This document shows, piece by piece, positions 1 through 8,042 of a stretch of 64,000 nt of DNA (position 1 is its first letter; every line of letters starts with the position of its first letter). The DNA is taken from assembly GCF_001667925.1 (NCBI RefSeq), contig NZ_LZJR01000135.1, positions 1 to 64,000 of the forward strand, given 5' to 3'. The notes below the pieces were generated by a model. That model was given only the letters and a program-made list of their open reading frames with translations, had not been told where the DNA came from and ran no database searches. The translations under genes and the position numbers were made by a program. This DNA comes from Mycobacterium sp. E2479. Its GTDB lineage: Bacteria; Actinomycetota; Actinomycetes; Mycobacteriales; Mycobacteriaceae.

Positions 1-1490
1 CCAACCAGCGCGACCGGAACCGCCCATCCGAACACGTGCGTGAGCGACTCGGCGTAGGCGCCGACGATCGGGCCGGCCATCTGGCGGGGCAGGCGGTGCA
101 ACGCGTCCGGTGACGCGGCGGCCGCGGCCGGGGCGCGACTGGCCGCCATCGCCGGCCCGATCCGGCTGTGCAGGAAGTTTGTGAACAGCGAACCGAATAT
201 GGCGGCTCCGAACGAGCTGCCGATCGTGCGGAAAAAGGTGACCCCGGAGGTTGCGACGCCGAGGTCGTCGAAGCTCGAGGTGTTCTGCACAATCAGGACC
301 AGGGTCTGCATGCACATCCCGATCCCGGCGCCAAGAATGACGAGGAACAACGATTGGACGAAAGTGGATGTCGACGGGTCCATCCGCGACATCAGAAAGA
401 ACGCTCCCGCCATGACGGCGGTGCCGGCGACGGGGAACACCTTGTATCTGCCCGTGCGGCCGACGATGACACCGCTGCCCATTGAGGTGGTCAGCATCCC
501 GATCACCATCGGCAAGGTGCGCAAGCCCGACGTGGTCGCCGAGACACCGTCGACGAACTGCATGTAGGTCGGCAGGAACGTCAGGGCGCCCAGCATTGCG
601 AACCCGACCACGAAAGACAGCACACAGCAGACGGTGAACACCGAACTCCGGAACAGCCGGACGGGCAGGATTGGCGCGGCGGCACGGCTCTCCACCCAGG
701 CGAAAATGCACAACGCGATCACCGAGCCGATGAACAGGCCGATGATCATGGGCGATCCCCACGGATAGGTGGTCCCGCCCCAACTGGTGGCGAGTGTCAG
801 GCCGGCGGCGCCCAGGCCGACGAACAGGATCCCGGTGTAGTCGATGACGGGTCTGGTGCGGCCGGTCAGGGCCGGGATGGCGGCGGCGGCCACAAAGAAG
901 ACCACGACCGAGATAGGCACGTTGATCCAGAACGCCCACCGCCAGGTGAAGTGGTCGGTGAAGTAGCCACCGAGCAAGGGACCGATGACGGTGGTGACGC
1001 CGAACACCGCTCCCATCGCCCCTTGGTAGCGGCCGCGGTCCCGCAGCGGGATCACCTCGCCGATCAGGGCCATGGCGGTCACCATGAGCCCGCCGCCGCC
1101 GAGACCTTGCAGTGCGCGCGACGCGACCAGCATGCCCATCGAACTCGAGAGCCCGCACAGCACGGAGCCGGCGACGAAGAACACGACGGCCGCCTGGAAG
1201 ACCCGCTTGCGGCCGAACAGGTCACCGAACTTGCCGACGAGCGCGGTGATGATGGTCGACGCGAGGAGGTAGCTGGTGACTACCCACGATTGATGGCCTG
1301 CGCCACCGAGATTGGCGACGATGGTCGGCAACGCGGTCGCCACGATCGTCTGGTCCAGTGCGGCCATCAACATGCCGAGCAGGACCGCTACGAAGATGAA
1401 ATTGCGTCGCTGCGAGTCGACCGCGACATCGCCGGCTTGTGAATCCGAAGCGGGACCGGCCGGAGCCGCTGCTGAAGTCGCCCTCGTCAT
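1..1490 (-). CDS. MFS drug exporter, DHA2 (EmrB/QacA) type, 3' end outside window
   Basis: The frame is open from the ATG at 1490 to the left edge, so the C-terminus is missing. A GGAAGG-like ribosome site precedes the start. The first membrane helix carries the sequence LDQTIVATALPTI, typical of 14-helix DHA2 proton/drug antiporters. It is followed by the loop G-K-F-G-D-L-F-G-R-K-R (MFS motif A) and a glycine-rich helix. The product should sit in the plasma membrane and export hydrophobic compounds; the substrate cannot be read from sequence. It lies downstream of bfrA on the same strand with an 86-bp gap, as in the M. tuberculosis Rv1877-bfrA neighbourhood. Confidence 0.9.
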   Translation of the reverse strand, partial: MTRATSAAAPAGPASDSQAGDVAVDSQRRNFIFVAVLLGMLMAALDQTIVATALPTIVANLGGAGHQSWVVTSYLLASTIITALVGKFGDLFGRKRVFQAAVVFFVAGSVLCGLSSSMGMLVASRALQGLGGGGLMVTAMALIGEVIPLRDRGRYQGAMGAVFGVTTVIGPLLGGYFTDHFTWRWAFWINVPISVVVFFVAAAAIPALTGRTRPVIDYTGILFVGLGAAGLTLATSWGGTTYPWGSPMIIGLFIGSVIALCIFAWVESRAAAPILPVRLFRSSVFTVCCVLSFVVGFAMLGALTFLPTYMQFVDGVSATTSGLRTLPMVIGMLTTSMGSGVIVGRTGRYKVFPVAGTAVMAGAFFLMSRMDPSTSTFVQSLFLVILGAGIGMCMQTLVLIVQNTSSFDDLGVATSGVTFFRTIGSSFGAAIFGSLFTNFLHSRIGPAMAASRAPAAAAASPDALHRLPRQMAGPIVGAYAESLTHVFGWAVPVALV

Positions 1491-1576
1491 GCCTGCCTTC
1501 CCACGGCGTTCGATGGTAATGAGTGCCCACGGTCAACCGGTGGCAACCAAAACCGCCGCAGGGTGGCGTCCTAGGG

Positions 1577-2056
1577 TCAGCTGGGTGGCCGTGACACGCA
1601 CTGCGCCGAGTACAGCTCCACGCCCAGCTTGTCCATCAACTCGAGCTGGGTCTCGAGGTAGTCGATGTGCTTTTCCTCGTCGGCCACGATGTCCTCGAAA
1701 AGGGTCGCTGTGGTGGAATCCTGCTTTTCCCGGCACAGGATGATGGCCGGCTTGAGCCGCTCCATCACCTCGTATTCGATCGCCAGGTCGGCCTCGAACT
1801 GCTCGCGCAGCGTCTGGCCGATGCGCAGTGAGAACAGGCGCTGGTAATTCGGCAACCCGTCGAGCAACAGGATGCGGTCGGTGATCGTCTCCGCGTGTCG
1901 CATCTCGTCGAATGACTCGGCCCGGGTGTGCTCAGCTAACTCGGTGAAACCCCAGTTGTCCTGCATCTTGGAGTGCAGGAAGTATTGGTTGATCGCGGTG
2001 AGCTCGCTGGTCAGTTGCTCGTTGAGCAGACGCAAAACTTCCGGATCCCCTTGCAT
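1577..2056 (-). CDS. bfrA: Bacterioferritin BfrA
   Basis: The 159-residue product is the haem-containing iron-storage ferritin that forms a 24-subunit cytoplasmic shell. The full ferroxidase set is at the expected positions: E18, E51, H54, E94, E127 and H130. Met52, the haem ligand, is in DEMRHAE. The ATG at 2056 is chosen because AGGAGT lies 5 nt upstream and the family begins MQGDPEVL; a longer open frame upstream has no family similarity. It diverges from bfd across a 315-bp region with two IdeR boxes. Iron-dependent activation by IdeR and post-transcriptional repression by the MrsI sRNA are expected from M. tuberculosis. Confidence 0.97.
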   Translation of the reverse strand: MQGDPEVLRLLNEQLTSELTAINQYFLHSKMQDNWGFTELAEHTRAESFDEMRHAETITDRILLLDGLPNYQRLFSLRIGQTLREQFEADLAIEYEVMERLKPAIILCREKQDSTTATLFEDIVADEEKHIDYLETQLELMDKLGVELYSAQCVSRPPS

Positions 2057-2069
2057 TGTCACTCCTATG

Positions 2070-2076
2070 GTGTGAG
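2070..2076 (-). promoter_or_regulatory. Candidate MrsI sRNA target site in the bfrA leader
   Basis: On the mRNA strand the leader reads CUCACAC. It ends 3 nt before the AGGAGU ribosome-binding site (2061-2066). It is perfectly complementary to GUGUGAG at 38224-38218 of the MrsI-like sRNA in this window. Pairing here would block ribosome access. bfrA is an established MrsI target in M. tuberculosis; the exact pairing given here is inferred from this sequence. Confidence 0.55.
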
Positions 2077-2223
2077 CGGCTGTCGTGTGTGGCCGCGCCG
2101 GTGCGCTGGGCTGGAGCGCACAAAACCTGGGCGCTAGCAGCACTTTGCCACGCCCGGATGGAATGTTCTAGCAAGGTTTGGCTGCACTCAGTGACGTGCG
2201 GAGCCGAGTAAGTCGGCCCTTGG

Positions 2224-2242
2224 TTAGGTTAGACTGCGCTAA
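2224..2242 (+). promoter_or_regulatory. IdeR iron box 1 (bfrA-bfd intergenic)
   Basis: TTAGGTTAGACTGCGCTAA matches 16 of 19 positions of the IdeR consensus TTAGGTTAGGCTAACCTAA. It sits in the divergent region, about 170 bp from the bfrA start and 130 bp from the bfd start. Confidence 0.8.
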
Positions 2243-2247
2243 CGAAC

Positions 2248-2266
2248 TTAGGTTAGACTCCACTAA
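2248..2266 (+). promoter_or_regulatory. IdeR iron box 2 (bfrA-bfd intergenic)
   Basis: TTAGGTTAGACTCCACTAA matches 16 of 19 consensus positions. It starts 24 bp after box 1, so the two boxes are in tandem. It runs into TAATAAG, a possible -10 for the rightward bfd promoter, which suggests repression of bfd and, at a distance, activation of bfrA. The rest of the 315-bp region shows no gene. Confidence 0.8.
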
Positions 2267-2371
2267 TAAGCGGCATGCGTTTCGGCCTGATCGCCATGAC
2301 TCACAGTCGGCGACGAACCGCAGACGTTTGACCGAACGACGAAGGGACGCGGACGTGCGGGAGGTGCGCTG

Positions 2372-2557
2372 ATGTACGTGTGCCTCTGTGTTGGGGTAAC
2401 CAACCAGACCGTGTGCGACGTCGTGGCGCAGGGCGCGTCGACCTCCAAGGAGATCGCCGCTGCATGCGGGGCCGGCGGTGACTGCGGCCGCTGCCGACGC
2501 ACCTTGCGTGCCATCCTCGCCGACTCGGCCAAGTTGCGAACGGCTCAGTCGGTTTAG
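2372..2557 (+). CDS. bfd: Bacterioferritin-associated ferredoxin (Bfd-like)
   Basis: The 61-residue protein matches the Bfd/BFD-like [2Fe-2S] family. It has an N-terminal CLC motif and a second pair in GDCGRC, giving the four cluster cysteines. Bfd proteins deliver electrons to bacterioferritin to release stored iron. GGGAGG lies 7 nt before the ATG. It is divergent from bfrA with two IdeR boxes between them, so iron starvation should raise its expression. Its stop codon overlaps by 2 nt the stop of the convergent enoyl-CoA isomerase-like gene. Confidence 0.9.
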   Translation: MYVCLCVGVTNQTVCDVVAQGASTSKEIAAACGAGGDCGRCRRTLRAILADSAKLRTAQSV

Positions 2558-3303
2558 CGCTTGTTGAAATCGGCCAGCGCGGCCGCGTTGGCTTGCGCAC
2601 CCATCAGTTCGGCGAAGTGCGCGTTTTCGCGGGCGGTAGCCGCCACGATCTCCGGGCGAACGGGTTCCATCATCGTGTGCTTGACGGCCATCAGGCTCGA
2701 AATCGGCCGCGAGGCAAGAACTTCGGCGTGCTGACGGGCCTGCGCCATTAGCTCGTCGGGTTCGCAGACGCGCCAGACGAGGCCCATTCGCAAAGCCTCG
2801 TCGGCATCGACCCATTCCGACGACATCAACAGCCACGCCGCGTTCTGGCGGCCGACCAACTGCGGCAATAGATACGACGAAGCCGCTTCGGGCGCCACGC
2901 CCAGGCTGGTGAACGGGCACTTCAGGCGGGCGGTCGAGGACATGAACGCCAGATCGGCGTACCCGAGGATGGTGGCGCCGATCCCGACGCCCACGCCGTT
3001 CACCGCGCAGATCAGCGGCTTGGGAAACGCACGCAGCGCGTCGATCAGTCCGATGAAGCCGTGCTTACCCGGTGTGAAGCGCGGGTCGGTGATACGAGCC
3101 TGCATCTCGGACAGGTCGGTGCCGGCGCTGAAGCCCCGACCCGCGCCGGTCAGCAGCACGACGGCGACATCGGGATCCTCGGCGGCGGCCAGCAGCGCCT
3201 CGGCCGCGGCGTCATAGAGGGCTTCGTTGAACGCGTTGAGCGCCTCCGGCCGGTTCAGGGTGAGAGTGCGCACCCGTTTCTCGTCGTCGATCTGCAGCGT
3301 CAC
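2554..3303 (-). CDS. Enoyl-CoA hydratase/isomerase family protein (isomerase-like)
   Basis: The product is a 249-residue crotonase-fold protein starting at GTG. The oxyanion-hole segments GFSAGTDLSEM and NGVGVGIGATIL are present. The second catalytic glutamate is in GVAPEAASSYLLP, but the first catalytic glutamate of hydratases is replaced in KCPFTSLG. The pattern PFTSLG...PEAASS resembles delta3,delta2-enoyl-CoA isomerases (ECI), which use one glutamate, so isomerisation of unsaturated acyl-CoAs is more likely than hydration. It is not part of the M. tuberculosis order here and is probably a species-specific insertion. The substrate is unknown. Confidence 0.85.
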   Translation of the reverse strand: MTLQIDDEKRVRTLTLNRPEALNAFNEALYDAAAEALLAAAEDPDVAVVLLTGAGRGFSAGTDLSEMQARITDPRFTPGKHGFIGLIDALRAFPKPLICAVNGVGVGIGATILGYADLAFMSSTARLKCPFTSLGVAPEAASSYLLPQLVGRQNAAWLLMSSEWVDADEALRMGLVWRVCEPDELMAQARQHAEVLASRPISSLMAVKHTMMEPVRPEIVAATARENAHFAELMGAQANAAALADFNKR

Positions 3304-3321
3304 GCCAGCAGCCTAACGAGG

Positions 3322-3765
3322 CTAGCCGTTGCTGTAGACCCGGGTTGGGGCGATCAGCACCACGGCGCGCCGCTCGGAAGCCATCACCCGGTCGTACTCG
3401 TCCCAGTTGTCGTGCGTGCCGCCCGCGGCGGTGAACACCTCGCGGAGCAGCAACCGCAATTGATCTGCGTCCGCCAGCCAGGGCTGGGCATCGTCGGGAC
3501 CGACCAGTTCGGCGCGGCCCTCGACGGTCGCCCACTGCCATCCGTTGCGGAAGGTCACCGCCAGCTGCGGACGAGCGCGCAGGTTGGCCAGCTTGACCCT
3601 GCCGTAGGTGGTGAAGGCCAGGGCTTGTTCGCCAGTCGAAGGGTGCGCCAGCAAGCCCACGTTGACCAGCGAAGCCTGCACCGTCCCGTCGCCCCGGACG
3701 GTGGATATCACCGCCAGGCCGCTTTCTCCTCTGGCCAATGCGACTGCGTCGTCGAGTGTTGTCAT
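3322..3765 (-). CDS. PPOX-class split-barrel flavin/F420-binding protein (Rv1875-like)
   Basis: The 147-residue protein has the pyridoxamine-phosphate-oxidase-like split barrel. It starts with a short helix, then LAVISTVRGDGTVQASLVN, and contains the central LAFTTYGRVKLANLRARPQ strand typical of the F420-binding FDOR-B proteins. Its neighbours match Rv1874 and bfrA, so it is the Rv1875 equivalent. It starts with ATG 9 bp after the stop of the EthD-like gene and is probably co-transcribed with it. The substrate is not known. No residue is visibly missing. Confidence 0.85.
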   Translation of the reverse strand: MTTLDDAVALARGESGLAVISTVRGDGTVQASLVNVGLLAHPSTGEQALAFTTYGRVKLANLRARPQLAVTFRNGWQWATVEGRAELVGPDDAQPWLADADQLRLLLREVFTAAGGTHDNWDEYDRVMASERRAVVLIAPTRVYSNG

Positions 3766-3774
3766 GAGCGGCCC

Positions 3775-4476
3775 TCAATCCCGGAACGGTGTTTCGAATA
3801 CGTAGCGGCTCGTCGGCACGGTGTCGATGTTCTCGTTGGCACCGAATGCCGTTGTGCTGGCGACCATTCGGCCCAACCGATCCTGCAGGTCGTCGTCATC
3901 AGAGGCTCCGAAGAATGCCTTGAGGTCGGTGATGGCCTCCTGCGGGAACAACTCCTCGACGATGCCGGCGATTCCCGGCGCATTCGGCGTAAGCGTCCGC
4001 ACCACCCAATTCTGGGTGTAACCGAACGTCGACTGCGTTTCGATGGCGACCGACGTGTGGTCACGTTGCCAGCGATCCAGCCAGTCCGCCTGATCCATGC
4101 CGTCGGGACGGCGCAGCAACGCGATGTTGGCCAAACCCGGTGTGCGAGCACCGGACTCGACAGCCGGGGCGCTCAGTGGGACCGATTCGGTCACCAGATA
4201 GGCGGCCAGCTGTTCGCATTCCTGGGCGAGGAATTTGAGCGCCGCCGCCGTTTGGTCGCCGTAGCACTGTTGGGTCCACATGCTCACCACCGCGGCCACG
4301 GGTGGGTTCAACGTTGTCAGTGTCATCAGCGAGTGACGCACGGCGCTGTCACGAACGTTCACCTGCAGCCCGGCGAAGCCCAGTTGCAGCAGCGCGTCGG
4401 CGACGTGACCTCGTTGCCGGGCACACCACGCGTCATCCGGTTCGGCGCGCATCAGCACTGCGATGACCTTCTCCAT
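3775..4476 (-). CDS. EthD-type dimeric alpha/beta-barrel protein (Rv1874-like)
   Basis: The 233-residue product has two ferredoxin-like halves. The first runs from MEKVIAVLMRAE and the second has a region with DQADWLDRWQRDHTSVAIE, where the WxxRWxxDH pattern is typical of EthD/Dabb-like proteins. These act as small-ligand binding or monooxygenase-like domains; the function here is unknown. It is the second gene in a probable minus-strand run oxyR, this gene, the PPOX-class gene, with 26-bp and 9-bp gaps. Confidence 0.75.
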   Translation of the reverse strand: MEKVIAVLMRAEPDDAWCARQRGHVADALLQLGFAGLQVNVRDSAVRHSLMTLTTLNPPVAAVVSMWTQQCYGDQTAAALKFLAQECEQLAAYLVTESVPLSAPAVESGARTPGLANIALLRRPDGMDQADWLDRWQRDHTSVAIETQSTFGYTQNWVVRTLTPNAPGIAGIVEELFPQEAITDLKAFFGASDDDDLQDRLGRMVASTTAFGANENIDTVPTSRYVFETPFRD

Positions 4477-4502
4477 ACGCCGAACTTACAGTCGCTGCGG
4501 GC

Positions 4503-5438
4503 CTACTTCACCAGGCGTACCTGATGCTCGTTGCTGATCAATCGGCCGATGAGCCCGGCCAGCCGGCGGTAGGACTCGTCGCGCCCGCTCGACGAGCGGA
4601 AGACCAAACCGATCCGCCGGCCAGGGCGGGGCGCGGCGAACTGCGCGAGGCCCAGGCGGCTTCGGGACGCCTCGACGGGCACCGCGCTCTGTGGAATGAG
4701 CGTCACGCCCAGGCCGCCAGTCACACATTGGACCGCGGTCGCCAGCGACGCCGCCCTGGTGTTGGCCAGCTCGGCTCGTACCCCGGCCTTATGGCAGACG
4801 TCGAGTGCTTGATCGCGTAGGCAGTGGCCCTCATCCAGCAATAGCAGCGGCAGGTCGGCCAGGGCGGCGGCCGGCACCCTGCGCTTGCCCGCCAGCGGGT
4901 GGCCCGGGGGCAGGGCGAGCACGAAATCCTCGTCATAGATCGGGATCGCGCTGATGCCGGCGCCCTCGGCGGGCAGGGCGATCAGGGCCGCGTCCAACGC
5001 GCCCTCCCGCAACACCGCCAACAGCCGTTCGGTCTGGTCTTCGGTCACCCGCAGCGTCAGCTCCGGCAGTTGCTCGGCGACGCCGGCCAGCACCGTCGGC
5101 AGCACATAGGGCGCCACCGTGGGTATCAGGCCCAGCCGCATGCCGGCCCGGAGTGGGTCCGACGACCCCGCGGCAGCGGCGCTGAAAGCGTCCGCCGCCT
5201 CGACGACGGCCTGGGCGCGCGGGAGCAGTTGCATGCCTTGTGTCGTCAAGAAGACACGCCGGGTAGAGCGCTCAATCAGCCGGGTGCCCAGCCCGGCTTC
5301 CAGAGCCGCCAGCGCTTGCGACAACGTCGACTGACTTACGCTGAGAGCTGTTGCTGCACTGCTGAATTGCCGCTTCTCGGCTACCGCGACGAATGCGCGC
5401 AGGCCGGCGATCGTGGGTTGATAACTCTTATCGGCCAT
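4503..5438 (-). CDS. oxyR: Peroxide-sensing LysR regulator OxyR (intact)
   Basis: The 311-residue protein has an N-terminal winged helix (residues 7-66, with SQSTLSQALAALE as recognition helix) and a periplasmic-binding-like effector domain. The redox cysteines of OxyR are present as C206 and C215 in GHCLRDQALDVC. The ATG at 5438 is chosen because the LysR helix starts soon after; the open frame extends another 19 codons upstream without family similarity. It is transcribed away from ahpC, the standard OxyR arrangement. In the M. tuberculosis complex oxyR is a pseudogene, whereas this copy has no frameshift or stop. Confidence 0.95.
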   Translation of the reverse strand: MADKSYQPTIAGLRAFVAVAEKRQFSSAATALSVSQSTLSQALAALEAGLGTRLIERSTRRVFLTTQGMQLLPRAQAVVEAADAFSAAAAGSSDPLRAGMRLGLIPTVAPYVLPTVLAGVAEQLPELTLRVTEDQTERLLAVLREGALDAALIALPAEGAGISAIPIYDEDFVLALPPGHPLAGKRRVPAAALADLPLLLLDEGHCLRDQALDVCHKAGVRAELANTRAASLATAVQCVTGGLGVTLIPQSAVPVEASRSRLGLAQFAAPRPGRRIGLVFRSSSGRDESYRRLAGLIGRLISNEHQVRLVK

Positions 5439-5480
5439 ACCTATAAACCTAGTGGGAAATATCACCTTTACTTCAACTAG
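5436..5480. promoter_or_regulatory. oxyR-ahpC operator/promoter region
   Basis: The 101-bp divergent region holds GTGGGAAATATCACC (5452-5466), an imperfect dyad matching in position and sequence the mycobacterial oxyR-ahpC control site (GTGATATATCACC type). LysR proteins use T-N11-A dyads of this kind. OxyR should bind here to activate ahpC under peroxide and control itself. Confidence 0.6.
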
Positions 5481-5539
5481 CGTACGCGGCAACATGGGAA
5501 AGGAAAGCTAATCTTGATTAAATCCAGACAAGGAGCGAC

Positions 5540-6127
5540 ATGCCTCTGCTGACCATCGGCGACCAGTTCCCCGCCTACGAGCTGACTGCATTGATCGCGG
5601 GCGATCTGTCCAAGGTCGACGCCAAGCAGCCTGGGGACTACTTCACCACCGTCACCAGCGAGGACCACGCCGGCAAGTGGCGCGTGGTGTTCTTCTGGCC
5701 GAAGGACTTCACCTTCGTGTGTCCAACCGAGATTGCCGCCTTCGGCAAGCTCAACGACGAGTTCGAAGACCGCGACGCGCAGGTGCTCGGCGTTTCGATC
5801 GACAGTGAGTTCGTGCACTTCAACTGGCGTGCACAGCACGACGACCTGAAGAAGCTGCCCTTCCCGATGCTCTCGGACATCAAGCGGGAGCTGAGCCTGG
5901 GCGCCGGTGTGCTCAACGCCGACGGAGTAGCCGACCGGGCGACCTTCATCGTCGACCCGAACAACGAGATCCAGTTTGTTTCGGTCACCGCGGGTTCCGT
6001 GGGCCGCAACGTCGAAGAAGTGCTGCGTGTCCTGGATGCGCTGCAGTCCGACGAGCTGTGCGCGTGCAACTGGCGCAAGGGTGACCCGACCCTGGACGCC
6101 ACCGAGCTGCTCAAGCAGTCGGCCTGA
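5540..6127 (+). CDS. ahpC: Alkyl hydroperoxide reductase AhpC
   Basis: The 195-residue typical 2-Cys peroxiredoxin has the peroxidatic C61 in FTFVCPTEI and the C-terminal C174 and C176 in ELCACNW, the three-cysteine arrangement of mycobacterial AhpC. It reduces organic hydroperoxides, H2O2 and peroxynitrite in the cytoplasm and is recycled by AhpD. AAGGAG precedes the ATG. It is divergent from oxyR and 39 bp before ahpD. Confidence 0.98.
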   Translation: MPLLTIGDQFPAYELTALIAGDLSKVDAKQPGDYFTTVTSEDHAGKWRVVFFWPKDFTFVCPTEIAAFGKLNDEFEDRDAQVLGVSIDSEFVHFNWRAQHDDLKKLPFPMLSDIKRELSLGAGVLNADGVADRATFIVDPNNEIQFVSVTAGSVGRNVEEVLRVLDALQSDELCACNWRKGDPTLDATELLKQSA

Positions 6128-6166
6128 TTCTTTACTGATCGCATAGGGTCGGGATTAGGAGGCGAG

Positions 6167-6703
6167 ATGAGCGTAGAAAACCTCAAAGAAGCGCTGCCCG
6201 AGTACGCCAAGGATCTCAAGCTCAACCTTGGCTCGATCACCCGCACGACCGAGCTCAACGAGGAGCAGTTGTGGGGCACGCTGCTGGCCAGCGCCGCGGC
6301 GACCCGGAACATGCAGGTGCTCACGGAGATTGGGGCCGAGGCGGCCGGCATCCTGTCCGCCGAGGCGTACAACGCGGCGCTGGGAGCCGCGTCGATCATG
6401 GGCATGAACAACGTGTTCTACCGTGGCCGGGGCTTCCTGGACGGCAAGTACGACGATCTGCGCGCGGGGTTGCGAATGAACATCATCGCCAACCCCGGTG
6501 TGGAGAAGGCGAACTTCGAGCTGTGGTCCTTCGCGGTGTCGTCGATCAACGGATGCCCAGATTGCGTGACCGCTCACGAGCACACCCTGCGCGAGGCCGG
6601 GGTCAGCCGCGAAACCATCCAGGAGGCGTTGAAGGCCGCGGCGATCATTTCCGGCGTGGCACAAGCGATCATCGCCGCCCAGACGCTGGCAACCGTCGGC
6701 TGA
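6167..6703 (+). CDS. ahpD: Alkylhydroperoxidase AhpD
   Basis: The 178-residue AhpD-fold protein has the catalytic set E118, C130, C133 and H137 in GCPDCVTAHEH. AhpD passes electrons from dihydrolipoamide carriers to AhpC and has weak peroxidase activity of its own. GGAGG lies just upstream of the ATG. It is in an operon with ahpC, and the GH13 gene follows after 10 bp. Confidence 0.97.
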   Translation: MSVENLKEALPEYAKDLKLNLGSITRTTELNEEQLWGTLLASAAATRNMQVLTEIGAEAAGILSAEAYNAALGAASIMGMNNVFYRGRGFLDGKYDDLRAGLRMNIIANPGVEKANFELWSFAVSSINGCPDCVTAHEHTLREAGVSRETIQEALKAAAIISGVAQAIIAAQTLATVG

Positions 6704-6713
6704 TCGCGCCGTC

Positions 6714-8042
6714 GTGACCAGTCCCGTGACCCAACCCGCCTGGGTCGAGCACGCGATCTGGTGGCAGGTTTATCCCTTGGGGTTCGTGGGAGCATTCCCC
6801 ACACCGCAGTCAAGCGAGCCGCCGCAGCCGGAGGAACATCGGTTGCGGCGGCTCGTCGACTGGCTGGACCATGCCATCGAACTCGGGGCGTCGGGCATTG
6901 CGCTAGGACCCATCTTCGCCTCGCGCACACACGGTTACGACACCACCGACCACTACCGCATCGATCCCCGGCTCGGTGACGACGCCGACTTCGACCACCT
7001 GGTCGCCGAGGCACATCGCCGCGGACTGCGAGTACTCCTCGACGGCGTGTTCAATCATGTCGGGGAGGACTTCGCACGCTACCGCGAGGCGGCCGATGAC
7101 GAGCGAGCCGCACGCTGGTTTCGCGGACGCCCCGGTCGTTTCCACACCTTCGAAGGCCACTCCGGGCTGATCACCCTCAACCACGACAACCCCGAAGTCG
7201 CCGACTACACGGTCGACGTGATCGCACACTGGTTGGGTCGCGGCGCCGACGGCTGGCGTCTCGATGCTGCTTACGCTGTGCCAAAACACTTTTGGTCCTC
7301 AACCCTGAAGAGGGTCCGCGAGCGCTACCCGGATGCCTGGTTCGTCGGCGAACTCATCCATGGCGACTACGCCGCGGACGTACGGGCCGCCGGCTTCGAC
7401 TCCGCCACGCAATACGAGCTGTGGAAAGCGATCTGGAGCAGCCTTAATGACGGCAACTTCTTCGAACTCGACTGGGCGCTGCAGCGGCACAACGACTTTT
7501 TGACCACCTTCTCGCCACTGACGTTCATCGGCAACCACGACGTCACCCGCATCGCCAGCCAGCTGGAGACCGCCGCACACGTGCCCCACGCGCTGGTGCT
7601 GTTGCTGACCATCGGCGGGGTGCCCAGCGTGTACGCCGGTGACGAACTCGGCTTTCAGGGATTGAAGGAAGAACGCTTCGGCGGAGACGACGCGGTACGA
7701 CCCGAGTTCGGCTCTCCCCCAATGCAACTGGATGATCGAGGCGTCGAAATTTGGCGGTTGCATCAGTATTTGGTCAGGCTGCGGCGTCGCTACCCCTGGC
7801 TGCACGCGGCATCGACCACCGCACGGCTGCTCAAAAACCGGCACTACGTGTACGAGACGCGCAACGGCGACGATGCGCTGCTGGTGGTGCTCAACATCGA
7901 CGACGAGCCACTGCGCATCGCACTACCAGAGCTGGGCACGGCGCGCGCGCAGGTGGTCGGCGGTTCGGCGGCCCCGCCGCAGGAGGTCGTCGACATTGTC
8001 ACGGTCGAGGCACAAGGCTGGCGGATCTTGAGCCCGGCCTAG
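6714..8042 (+). CDS. GH13 alpha-amylase family glycosidase, cytoplasmic
   Basis: The 442-residue protein has the four GH13 regions in order: DGVFNHV (D110), GWRLD (R182 and nucleophile D184), FVGELIHGD (acid/base E213) and FIGNHD (H275, D276). No signal peptide is seen, so it should act inside the cell on maltooligosaccharides or related alpha-glucosides. The short N-terminus (AIWWQVYPLGFVG) resembles cyclomaltodextrinase and maltogenic-type enzymes. The GTG start is 10 bp after ahpD, so it may be co-transcribed with the peroxide genes, an unexpected pairing. Its TAG stop lies in the first copy of the 55-bp repeat. The exact substrate cannot be assigned. Confidence 0.88.
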   Translation: MTSPVTQPAWVEHAIWWQVYPLGFVGAFPTPQSSEPPQPEEHRLRRLVDWLDHAIELGASGIALGPIFASRTHGYDTTDHYRIDPRLGDDADFDHLVAEAHRRGLRVLLDGVFNHVGEDFARYREAADDERAARWFRGRPGRFHTFEGHSGLITLNHDNPEVADYTVDVIAHWLGRGADGWRLDAAYAVPKHFWSSTLKRVRERYPDAWFVGELIHGDYAADVRAAGFDSATQYELWKAIWSSLNDGNFFELDWALQRHNDFLTTFSPLTFIGNHDVTRIASQLETAAHVPHALVLLLTIGGVPSVYAGDELGFQGLKEERFGGDDAVRPEFGSPPMQLDDRGVEIWRLHQYLVRLRRRYPWLHAASTTARLLKNRHYVYETRNGDDALLVVLNIDDEPLRIALPELGTARAQVVGGSAAPPQEVVDIVTVEAQGWRILSPA

